Shown here piece by piece: positions 7,740 through 13,282 of a stretch of 24,130 bases of DNA. The notes beneath the pieces are model-generated. The model saw nothing but the letters and a program-made list of their open reading frames with translations. It ran no database searches and was not told the DNA's origin. The stretch covers positions 1 through 24,130 of the IMG/VR virus record IMGVR_UViG_3300024308_000060; one strand, 5' to 3'. This stretch comes from a virus. Every line of letters begins with the position of its first letter. The stretch's first letter is position 1. The position numbers were made by a program, and so were the translations under genes.

Positions 7740-7774
7740 AAAAAGCCGCCCGGCGCATTGCTGCGAGGGGCGGC
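7740..7774 (-). terminator. Intrinsic terminator before the first late gene
   Basis: On the minus strand a 7-bp GC stem (arms 7768-7774 and 7745-7751) with an inner 3-bp GCG/CGC pairing closes on a small loop. Five T residues follow (7744-7740). It lies 17 bases before the 45-aa ORF start. The 11-base string AAAAAGCCGCC at its tail recurs at 1901-1911, before the capsid gene. Confidence 0.72.
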
Positions 7775-7932
7775 GAAATGCAGCGGACTGGAGGAGACAA
7801 GTAGTGGCGGCCGGGATACCCCAACCCTGCGCGCCGCGTCGCGCTTGACCACACAGCTGACGCTTGGCCGGCCTCGGACCCCTCAGGCATGCATGCGAGA
7901 GCAGGCACCAGCACCAGGCGGCAGCTATGTGG

Positions 7933-7952
7933 TGACTCGATAACGAGAGTCA
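7933..7952. repeat. Short inverted repeat TGACTC-N8-GAGTCA
   Basis: A perfect 6-bp inverted repeat with an 8-base spacer, lying between the two terminators of the late control region. It could be a protein-binding site or a small RNA hairpin. No second copy was seen and it may be chance. Confidence 0.3.
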
Positions 7953-7994
7953 GGCGGCCAGCCCCAGGGCTATCTGCACAAGTGGGCGGCAAAC

Positions 7995-8019
7995 AAAAAA
8001 GCCCGCTGGGTGGCGGGCT
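7995..8019 (-). terminator. Strong intrinsic terminator
   Basis: Minus strand: AGCCCGC stem (8019-8013), 6-base loop, GCGGGCT (8006-8000), then a run of T residues (8000-7995). It is the best intrinsic terminator in the window. It lies about 130 bases downstream of the promoter candidate at 8150-8178 and about 190 bases after the response-regulator stop. It could end both the early operon and a short leader RNA. Confidence 0.85.
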
Positions 8020-8149
8020 CGTTCAGGAAGATACGGCACATATTTCAGGGCGAGCGCCGGCTTTACTGCTGGCTGGACTGCTCGACTGCCTCGGGTGACG
8101 TTGGCGCCGAAGCGCGCATTACGTGGATCGAGGGATATGTGAAGGCTCT

Positions 8150-8178
8150 AGTTTACGCCGTCTTTTTCAGACGCGCAA
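8150..8178 (-). promoter_or_regulatory. Candidate late (pR'-like) promoter
   Basis: On the minus strand, TTGCGC (8178-8173; 4 of 6 to consensus) and TAAACT (8155-8150; 4 of 6) are separated by exactly 17 bases. The spacer overlaps an inverted repeat CGTCT-N5-AGACG (8159-8173). Transcription would begin near 8143 and meet the terminator at 8019. Placement right after the Q-like/receiver genes is what a Q-dependent late promoter would show. The match to consensus is moderate. Confidence 0.4.
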
Positions 8179-8205
8179 CAATCTCATGAGTTGCAGCGCG
8201 ACTAC

Positions 8206-8586
8206 TCAGCAAAAACCGTGCTTATTCATCGCGGTCATGAGCTCGGCCTTGAACGCGGAGAAGTCCACCGCTTTCTGAATGAACTCGATAGCTCCCAACT
8301 CCCGCGCACGTTTCCGATCAGACTGCAACCCGGAGCCGGACAGCATGATCGTGGGGATGGCAATCTGATGGGAAGTGCGCAGCTTCTCAAGCAAATCAAA
8401 TCCATTTACCTTCGGCATTTTTATGTCGAGCAGGAGAAGGTCAATCGGCGTTTCTTGCAGGGCAATATAGGCCTCCTCGCCATCCCGCGCAACGCGGAGC
8501 GTGTGCGGCACGCTGCAGCTTTCGAGGGCAATGGTAGTGAGCATGACATCAACCATGGCATCGTCGACCAGGAGTATTTTGATCAT
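8206..8586 (-). CDS. Single-domain response regulator (CheY/Rcp1-like receiver)
   Basis: A 126-residue stand-alone phosphoacceptor domain with no output domain. All receiver signature residues are present: acidic pair Asp8-Asp9 ('ILLVDD'), phosphorylation site Asp54 ('LLLLDIKMPKVNG'), Ser83 ('MLSGSG') and Lys105 ('FIQK'). It is therefore expected to accept phosphate and signal by protein-protein contact. It lies between the Q-like antiterminator gene (stop 8630) and the putative late promoter. No histidine kinase is near, so any phosphodonor would be a host kinase. No good ribosome-binding site precedes ATG 8586. A divergent relative is encoded on the other strand at 9452-9886. Receivers are rare in phage genomes; a host-derived cargo gene is the simplest reading. 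Confidence 0.9.
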   Translation of the reverse strand: MIKILLVDDAMVDVMLTTIALESCSVPHTLRVARDGEEAYIALQETPIDLLLLDIKMPKVNGFDLLEKLRTSHQIAIPTIMLSGSGLQSDRKRARELGAIEFIQKAVDFSAFKAELMTAMNKHGFC

Positions 8587-8629
8587 CCAGCATGGTAGCA
8601 GATGCGGGTCATACCCCTCGCCACGAACG

Positions 8630-9172
8630 TCACGCTGCCCGCCTCATCTTTGCCGCCGCCCGCGCGCTATGCGCCTGGAACACACCCTCCAGTTCGCTGA
8701 TCATGTCGAGCACCTTCTCGCGCTCGATCGCGCCGCCCAGGATCGGCTCGCGGCCGGAGCCGTTGCAGTGCGCGCACGCACGGCTTTCGACAACCTTCGT
8801 CCCGTGGCAGTACGAGCACTCGCCGCCCAGCCAGTGGGCCAGGCTGACGCGGGCGATCTTGGCGTACATGGCATACGCCGCCTTGATGTCCCATTCGGCC
8901 TTGATGCTCATCCACTTGCGGTCGAAACCCTTGTGCGCCACCGCGCTGGTCCATACGCGCAGCAGCACGGCCAGCTCGCGGGCGGCGCTCTCGGCCGGCT
9001 GGCGCGGCACCCCGGCGATGTGCGCACGCAACAGCATGGACCCGAACAGCTCACCCGATCCGCCCGACAAGTCGGCCAGCGCCGCGGCAACGAGCGGCTC
9101 CGTCTGGTGGTGCTGATCGTCGTCCTGCAGGTTGGAAGTGGTCAGTGCGTTGAGGTAGCGCTCGGCGAACAT
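8630..9172 (-). CDS. Zinc-finger protein, lambda-Q-like late antiterminator candidate
   Basis: A 180-residue, mostly helical protein with a zinc-binding module 'C-S-Y-C-H-G-T-K' (Cys119, Cys122) and 'C-A-H-C-N-G-S-G' (Cys133, Cys136). This two-CxxCxG arrangement occurs in DnaJ zinc fingers and in phage Q-type antitermination proteins. The preceding 'FDRKWMSIKAEWDIKAAYAMYAKIARVSLAHW' segment and the gene position (last early gene before the packaging genes, followed by promoter and terminators) favour Q. Start chosen at ATG 9172 because it has GGAG with good spacing and because GC-rich third codon positions begin there. An in-frame ATG at 9358 with AAGGAG close upstream would add 62 residues of poorer coding character. 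Q would bind near the late promoter and let RNA polymerase read through the terminators. Family assignment is moderate. Confidence 0.65.
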   Translation of the reverse strand: MFAERYLNALTTSNLQDDDQHHQTEPLVAAALADLSGGSGELFGSMLLRAHIAGVPRQPAESAARELAVLLRVWTSAVAHKGFDRKWMSIKAEWDIKAAYAMYAKIARVSLAHWLGGECSYCHGTKVVESRACAHCNGSGREPILGGAIEREKVLDMISELEGVFQAHSARAAAKMRRAA

Positions 9173-9435
9173 AATTTTCTCCGTGTTAATGCCGAACACA
9201 TTACCAGCGGAAATGCCAAACCGTCGAGCCGCCCGAGATTTTCCAAATGACAACGCCGCTGCACCGTCCGCTCGACTCTTGGCGACAGCAATTCCCATCA
9301 TTCTGCCGACCGTTGATAAATCATAGAGCCTGAATCTACGGGCGCGCTTCGATACCATGTGCTCCTTTTTTGGCGTCGTTGCTTGAACAGCACGCCTACA
9401 GTTCAGCTCAATTGCACTTTTCTATGAATCCGGAA

Positions 9436-9444
9436 TGATATGAT
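9436..9444 (+). promoter_or_regulatory. Extended -10 promoter candidate for the rightward receiver gene
   Basis: TGATATGAT matches the extended -10 form TGnTATAAT with one mismatch. A TTGCAC at 9412-9417 lies 18 bases before an alternative -10 reading (TGATAT). Initiation about 7 bases after the -10 would fall at 9451-9452, on the ATG of the receiver gene, suggesting a leaderless or nearly leaderless mRNA. The surrounding 9173-9451 stretch is AT-richer than its flanks and shows no other clear feature. Confidence 0.4.
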
Positions 9445-9451
9445 TCCCGCT

Positions 9452-9886
9452 ATGAGAATGAAGATATTGCTCGTCGAAGACTCTGACATGGATGCCGAGC
9501 TCGCAATTCATGCATTACGGCGGGGAGGATTCGTGGGGGAGATTGTCCGCGCAGTTGATGGGGGTGTTGCGTTATGGCATTTGGCTGTCTGCCAAGACTT
9601 TAACCTTGTGTTGCTCGACCTGAAGCTGAGGGTCGTAGGTGGATTTGAGTTCTTGACGATGTTGCACGACAATCCGAAGCTTGCCGGCATCCCTGTAATA
9701 ATCCTGAGCGGGACGCTCGATCCTCTTGACCGTCAACGCGCTCGTGAACTCGGCGCAGCGGATTTCGTGCAAAAATATCCTGACTTGTCGCTTTTATCTC
9801 GTGCCCTCGCAGACGCTATAGGTCTGTTGACGAATACTCCAGACAGTGACGAGAACCCGAAAAGCGCGCGATCCAGATCGCTCTAA
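9452..9886 (+). CDS. Second single-domain response regulator (receiver), opposite strand
   Basis: A 144-residue receiver domain with Glu9-Asp10 ('ILLVEDSD'), phosphorylation site Asp56 ('LVLLDLKL'), Ser86 ('IILSG') and Lys108 ('FVQK') all retained. The usual 'MPxxxG' after the phospho-Asp is replaced by 'L-R-V-V-G-G', lacking the proline. A ~20-residue polar tail (SDENPKSARSRSL) follows the domain. It resembles the 8206-8586 receiver in order of motifs (including 'RARELGA') but is clearly divergent. It reads against all neighbouring phage genes, in AT-richer DNA and with its own promoter candidate, which is the profile of a phage cargo ('moron') gene. Starts at 9440 (with GGAA upstream) and 9458 are also possible. 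Confidence 0.88.
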   Translation: MRMKILLVEDSDMDAELAIHALRRGGFVGEIVRAVDGGVALWHLAVCQDFNLVLLDLKLRVVGGFEFLTMLHDNPKLAGIPVIILSGTLDPLDRQRARELGAADFVQKYPDLSLLSRALADAIGLLTNTPDSDENPKSARSRSL

Positions 9887-9887
9887 G

Positions 9888-10133
9888 ATGCCCAAATTCA
9901 AGTTAACCTACACTATTCTCGATAGGTTGCCGCCGAAGGAGATGATTGTAAGCTTCGGCTCGAACGCCGCGACGCTTCAGACCGCAGCTCGAGCGATTCT
10001 CACACATGAGTTTCCGCACCTATCCTTCCCGAATGTTGACCAGGACGCGGATACAGTTAAGCGAATCTTGGAGAGATACGCCGTTCGCAATGTTCGTATC
10101 TCGCTTTTGGGTGCAAATCCAGACTCCCTTTGA
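9888..10133 (+). CDS. Unknown 81-aa protein paired with the receiver gene
   Basis: Begins one base after the stop of the receiver gene (TAA-G-ATG), so the two are probably co-transcribed and coupled. The sequence MPKFKLTYTILDRLPPKEMI... looks like an alpha/beta fold: strand, then 'TLQTAARAILTHEFPHLSF' helix, then 'DTVKRILERYAVRNVRISLLG'. An in-frame ATG at 9846 inside the receiver gene would add 14 basic residues and is less likely. I do not recognise the family. Low GC like its partner. A receiver-associated partner protein is a fair guess only from the pairing. Confidence 0.65.
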   Translation: MPKFKLTYTILDRLPPKEMIVSFGSNAATLQTAARAILTHEFPHLSFPNVDQDADTVKRILERYAVRNVRISLLGANPDSL

Positions 10134-10193
10134 GGCAATCGACCGGACGGCCTGAAGCCACGTCGGACACTGCTATCGTAAGCCAGCGAATGG

Positions 10194-10538
10194 TCACAGG
10201 AGCGCAATGACCGCTCCGTACCCTGCTCGCGCATTGTCGACTTCTAGTTGAGGCGCTTGATTTCTCCTCCTAAACCGGATCTCCAATTCGCGCACGAGCT
10301 GCTCTACAGACACTTCGGTAGCGTTCGCCAGACGGGATTCTCCCAAGCGGCCATGCAGCCAGTCCTGATAGGAAGATAGATCGCTGAATTGGGCTACATG
10401 CGCAAGCAGGTCTTGGCCGCTGATCGTGCCCCTCACATAGGCGCGCAGCATGGCCTCATCTGATTCGGAAACAACTATCCCCTCCTCTTCCAGGCTGTTG
10501 ATCGTCTGCGCGACCCGCTTTCCTCGTAAGCTCTGCAT
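10194..10538 (-). CDS. Orphan VbhA-type (Fic) antitoxin-like protein
   Basis: A 114-residue protein. Its first ~50 residues read 'RVAQTINSLEEEG' then 'SESDEAMLRAYVRGTISGQDLL'. This matches the VbhA antitoxin plan: an inhibitory helix with (S/T)xxxE(G/N), here Ser15-x-x-x-Glu19-Gly20, followed by a short helical domain with 'L-x-x-Y/V-x-x-G-x-I'. In VbhA/VbhT the Glu occupies the Fic active site and blocks AMPylation. The remaining ~60 residues (charged, 'QLVRELEIRFRRRNQ') are not recognised. No Fic toxin gene lies beside it, so it is an orphan antitoxin, an anti-Fic factor acting on host toxins, or a relic. Start 10538 has AGAGGTGG upstream and a promoter candidate; an in-frame start at 10643 lacks a ribosome-binding site. 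The gene is AT-richer than the phage core. Confidence 0.72.
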   Translation of the reverse strand: MQSLRGKRVAQTINSLEEEGIVVSESDEAMLRAYVRGTISGQDLLAHVAQFSDLSSYQDWLHGRLGESRLANATEVSVEQLVRELEIRFRRRNQAPQLEVDNARAGYGAVIALL

Positions 10539-10607
10539 TTTGCCACCTCTGCGTCCAATCGTCGGTGCCGAGTGGCTGCCGATGACAATTGGATAGATTT
10601 CCACTCG

Positions 10608-10636
10608 ATAATAGTTCTCACTGGAAATCTCGTACA
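10608..10636 (-). promoter_or_regulatory. Promoter candidate for the VbhA-like gene
   Basis: On the minus strand, TATTAT (10613-10608; 5 of 6) lies 17 bases after TGTACG (10636-10631; a weak 3 of 6 -35). Transcription would start near 10600 and give a ~60-base leader before ATG 10538. A separate promoter fits an independently expressed cargo gene, but the -35 is poor. The rest of the 10539-10735 gap shows nothing else clear. Confidence 0.35.
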
Positions 10637-10735
10637 GGGACATTCGTACTAGGCGCTGCCTGGAAACAACGTCTATGGCAAAGATTCACTCCTTCGCAGT
10701 GGTCGATGGGTATCGCTAAGAGTTCGTCCGACCTT

Positions 10736-11107
10736 TTAGCGGCTATGCCCGCCCATAATCTCCACGACGACACAGCCAGGCTTCTTCCCATACTCCCGGC
10801 GGATCGTCACCGGTTCAAACTGGCTGTCGTTTACGCCCAGCGCGTCGGCCACGCCGTCGAGCATTGGCTTGCAGGCCGCCAGCAGGTTGTCGCGATCGCG
10901 CGCCCGGCGGTCCGGCTGGATGAACGTGATCACCAGCGCCAGCTCCTGCCCTGGCTCGAACTGGTGGCCGGTGCCGGCGATGCGGGTCAGGTGCGCGGCG
11001 CTGACACGCGCTGCCCTGCGCAGTGCGACGGCCGAGGCCCAGTGCCGTCCTTTCGAATTGTTTGGGTTCAGCCTGCGGTCTGGGAATGGGAGGGTCACTG
11101 AAAGCAT
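10736..11107 (-). CDS. rusA: RusA-family Holliday junction resolvase
   Basis: A 123-residue homolog of RusA, a phage-encoded endonuclease that cuts Holliday junctions during phage recombination and replication. Family features: N-terminal 'SVTLPFPDRRLNPN', the central 'P-D-R-R-A-R-D-R-D-N-L-L-A' with Asp71 and Asp73, and 'PMLDGVADALGVNDSQ' with Asp84 and Asp94, the acidic residues that bind catalytic metal. ATG 11107 has AAGGA upstream and follows the previous stop (TGA) by one base. A longer in-frame extension to 11266 overlaps the neighbouring gene and lacks support. It is the last early gene before the accessory patch. Confidence 0.93.
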   Translation of the reverse strand: MLSVTLPFPDRRLNPNNSKGRHWASAVALRRAARVSAAHLTRIAGTGHQFEPGQELALVITFIQPDRRARDRDNLLAACKPMLDGVADALGVNDSQFEPVTIRREYGKKPGCVVVEIMGGHSR

Positions 11108-11108
11108 T

Positions 11109-11363
11109 TCATCCTTTCGTTTCGGTATGGACTTCACTCTGTTGTTTTGCTTGCCACTTCTCGATCCAGCGACTGCGAGGCGCCATCGGCCGGGCCGGGT
11201 TGAACAGTACGCATGCGCGATCGCTCCAAGAGGCGAACGCCGGCCGCGACGCGCTGCTGCCCTCATGGCCCAGGCAACGCCCGCGTCCCTGCTTGAGCTG
11301 ATCGGGGTCGCACTTGACGTCCAGCCTCTCGCAGCGGGCGCACAGTTCCGGTGCCTCGCCCAT
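11109..11363 (-). CDS. Small Cys-rich phage protein upstream of RusA
   Basis: An 84-residue protein beginning MGEAPELCARCERLDVKCDP. Cys residues in 'C-A-R-C' and 'K-C-D', then 'GRGRCLGH', 'RACVLFNPA' and a C-terminal 'RSRWIEKWQAK', suggest a small metal-binding fold. From memory, similar short proteins (Cys motif near the N-terminus, 'CVLF...' and 'WIE' at the end) occur in replication regions of Burkholderiales prophages without a known function. The ATG at 11363 overlaps the previous stop (TGATG). A GTG at 11366 is an alternative start. It abuts rusA. Confidence 0.7.
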   Translation of the reverse strand: MGEAPELCARCERLDVKCDPDQLKQGRGRCLGHEGSSASRPAFASWSDRACVLFNPARPMAPRSRWIEKWQAKQQSEVHTETKG

Positions 11364-12049
11364 CACGCCGCCCTAGCCGGCGGCGGATCACGGCGCACCA
11401 GGTCCTTCAGTGCGCCGATCCCATCAGGCTTGCGCGTGCGCTGCTCGGGCTGAGCATGGGCTGGCGGCATGGCTGCCGGTCGGATTGGCGACGTGGCGGC
11501 CGGCGGCGCCAGCCCAGGGTCCAGGGCCAGCTCGATCCGGGCCTTGAACTGCCCCATGTACTCGCCCGACCGCGGCGACAGGCCCAGCTCGGCGCCCTTG
11601 GCCAGGATGGTGGCGTCGGTCGCCCACCAGTTGCCCCCGGCCGGCTTCTTCTGCACCTCGGGTGGCGTCCAGTCGGCCAGGTAGAACTCGCTCGGGCCGA
11701 AGAAGGTCGCCGACTGCTTGACGAAGACCGGCTCGATCTTCAGCGCCTTCACGTAGGCGGCGTACGCCTGGGCGCCGACGAGCAGCTCCGACACCAAAGC
11801 CCCGGCCGCCAGCCGCGCGGCCCAGGCCTTGTGCGCCGCCTTCTTGCTGTCGCCCGGGCGCTGCGGGTAGACCTCCCACACCGCCTCGAAGTCGGCCGGA
11901 TAGTCGTTGCGCTTCACCTTGGCCGGCTTGGTGCTGCCGGCGCGCAGGCGATCGAGTTCATCCAGCAGCTCGACCACGGTCGACGACTTCAGGTGCACGG
12001 TGGCGCCTGCGGCAGCCAGGCCGCGCAACGGGGAATAGTCACGAGGCAT
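11363..12049 (-). CDS. Putative phage replication-type protein
   Basis: 228 residues. The core 'YPADFEAVWEVYPQRPGDSKKAAHKAWAARL' with 'AYAAYVKALKIEPVFVKQSATFFG' and 'YLADW' resembles the C-terminal module found in many phage replication (primosome/helicase-loader-like) proteins, usually placed after an HTH domain. Here no HTH domain precedes it: the first 45 residues are short and helical, and the last 60 are Pro/Ala-rich and probably disordered. A role in replication initiation is inferred from this module and the neighbourhood (Rha/KilAC regulator upstream, RusA downstream). It overlaps the Rha-like gene by 11 bases. Confidence 0.65.
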   Translation of the reverse strand: MPRDYSPLRGLAAAGATVHLKSSTVVELLDELDRLRAGSTKPAKVKRNDYPADFEAVWEVYPQRPGDSKKAAHKAWAARLAAGALVSELLVGAQAYAAYVKALKIEPVFVKQSATFFGPSEFYLADWTPPEVQKKPAGGNWWATDATILAKGAELGLSPRSGEYMGQFKARIELALDPGLAPPAATSPIRPAAMPPAHAQPEQRTRKPDGIGALKDLVRRDPPPARAA

Positions 12050-12764
12050 GCCCTACCTCCTTCTGGCGCAGCGCCACTTGGTGCTTTGCCCACTCACCGG
12101 CAACCCAGGTCACCCCCTTCGGAGTGAAGCGCGCCGAGTTGAACGCGTGCCCGGTGTCGGCGGTACCGGCCTTGACGCAGAATCGGCCGGCATCGATGTG
12201 CTGCGCATGCGGCGTGAGCTCCGCGCCGAGCCGGTACAGGATCTTCTGGTCGATCAAGAATTCTCGGAATTGGTTCTCCTTGGCGCCCAACAGCTTGGCC
12301 ACCTGGCGGAAGCCTTTCGTGCCGGTCGAGTCGGCATAGCGCTCGACGAACTCCACGGCCGGCGCCGCGGCGGCGAGCTGGGCGGCCTGGGTCTCGATCA
12401 CATCCTGCTGTTCGGCCGCCAGGCGCAGCGCCGCGGCGAACGACTGCGGCACGGCCGGCGCTGGCGCAATGGCCTCCAGCTCCTGCCAGCGGTCGACCAG
12501 GCGCGCGGTGAATTCGGGCGACAGCTGCGCCACGATCACATACGAATCGCGCTTGCCGACGCGGTATTGACGGATCATCTTCGGGCCAGGCCCGTCGTTC
12601 GGCACTTCCTCAAGTTGAGGGAGTGCGATCGTGCCGCGCGCCAGTAGGCTCTCGATCGTGCGCAACACATTGTCGTGCCGCTTCTCCACCAGGTCGGCAA
12701 TCTCCCGGCTCGACATAGTGACGTCGGCGCCGGCGGCGGTTTGCAGTGTCAGCATGCTTCCCAT
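12039..12764 (-). CDS. Rha/KilAC-type phage regulatory protein (antirepressor-like)
   Basis: 241 residues with two recognisable parts. The N-terminal ~95 residues ('TMSSREIADLVEKRHDNVLRTIESLL ... YRVGKRDSYVIVAQLSPEFTARLVDRWQELE') match the Rha/pRha domain. A helical Ala/Gln-rich linker leads to a C-terminal KilAC/ANT-type domain ('VEFVERYADSTGTKGFRQVAKLLGAKENQFREFLIDQKILYR', ending in a 'RFTPKGVTWV' block). Such proteins act as antirepressors or early regulators in lambdoid-like phages; the exact target here is unknown. Start at 12764 has AAAGGA with good spacing. The gene lies mid-way through the early operon. Confidence 0.88.
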   Translation of the reverse strand: MGSMLTLQTAAGADVTMSSREIADLVEKRHDNVLRTIESLLARGTIALPQLEEVPNDGPGPKMIRQYRVGKRDSYVIVAQLSPEFTARLVDRWQELEAIAPAPAVPQSFAAALRLAAEQQDVIETQAAQLAAAAPAVEFVERYADSTGTKGFRQVAKLLGAKENQFREFLIDQKILYRLGAELTPHAQHIDAGRFCVKAGTADTGHAFNSARFTPKGVTWVAGEWAKHQVALRQKEVGHAS

Positions 12765-12793
12765 GTCGTTTCCTTTCTATTCGTGGTGCCGCG

Positions 12794-13282
12794 TCAGGCA
12801 GCTTCCCTGGCCAGCTCGCGCACGACGCTGGTCGAATTGATGTGGTGGCGCACGCGGCGGTCGACTTCGCGGCACGCGCGCTCGACGTCGATGGCGCGGA
12901 CGTTCTCGAGCTGGGCGTCGTGGCATTCCAGCGCCTCGCGGATCGCGGTGAGCTCGTCGCCCTTCATGATCACGCGGTCGAGTTTTACGATGCGCTTGCC
13001 CACCTCGAGCAGCGCGTCGCGCGCAGCGATGGTCACCTGGCGGAATTCGTCACCGATCCCCTGCTCGCACATCACGTTGGCCATGTTGATCGCGCCCACC
13101 AGCAGGTCCCAGCCCTCCCGTGTGCCGGTGCCCTGCGCCATGTCGGCCAAGGCCTTGTGGCTGCGGATCTGGATCAGGCGCAGGTGGTCGACGTGGTCGC
13201 CACTCATCCCGCCGAAGACGGTGGTCAGGACGTTGCGGGCCACGTACTTCGGGCGGTATTTCTTGTTGCGCGGCTTCTTCAC
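12794..13282 (-). CDS. Conserved hypothetical phage protein, 162 aa
   Basis: A mostly helical protein starting MKKPRNKKYRPKYVARN, a strongly basic N-terminus that could bind nucleic acid. A segment with 'ALADMAQGTGTREGWDLLVGAINMANVM' follows, then long charged helices. I recall similar prophage proteins starting 'KKYRPK' with a conserved 'G-x-W-x-x-L-x-x-x-x-N' segment, but with no assigned function. It overlaps the stop of the helicase-methyltransferase gene (ATGA at 13282-13279), so it is probably made together with it. No catalytic motif is visible. Confidence 0.7.
   Translation of the reverse strand: MKKPRNKKYRPKYVARNVLTTVFGGMSGDHVDHLRLIQIRSHKALADMAQGTGTREGWDLLVGAINMANVMCEQGIGDEFRQVTIAARDALLEVGKRIVKLDRVIMKGDELTAIREALECHDAQLENVRAIDVERACREVDRRVRHHINSTSVVRELAREAA

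Larger units (their letters stand above)
7724..8205. other. 482-base non-coding late control region
   Basis: No convincing gene lies here. A 90-codon minus-strand reading frame (7720-7992) runs through the terminator hairpin and has no gene-like features. The stretch holds, in minus-strand order: a promoter candidate (8178-8150), ~130 bases of leader, a strong intrinsic terminator (8019-7995), ~220 bases containing a small inverted repeat, and a second terminator (7774-7740) just before the late genes. Together with the Q-like gene upstream this resembles the lambda Q / late promoter / early terminator arrangement. That functional reading is inference. Confidence 0.6.

Noticed and set aside
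7780-7860. Possible tRNA, because the minus strand contains a CCA-ending stretch
   Set aside because: No TpsiC-loop consensus or cloverleaf pairing could be made, and the segment is better explained as leader/terminator sequence.
7720-7992. A 90-codon minus-strand frame in the late control region
   Set aside because: It runs through an intrinsic terminator, has no ribosome-binding site and ends beside the start of the real 45-aa ORF.
10134-10193. Search for a Fic toxin partner next to the VbhA-like gene
   Set aside because: The downstream space is only 60 bases before the convergent ORF, and no HPFxxGN motif was seen in any neighbouring product.
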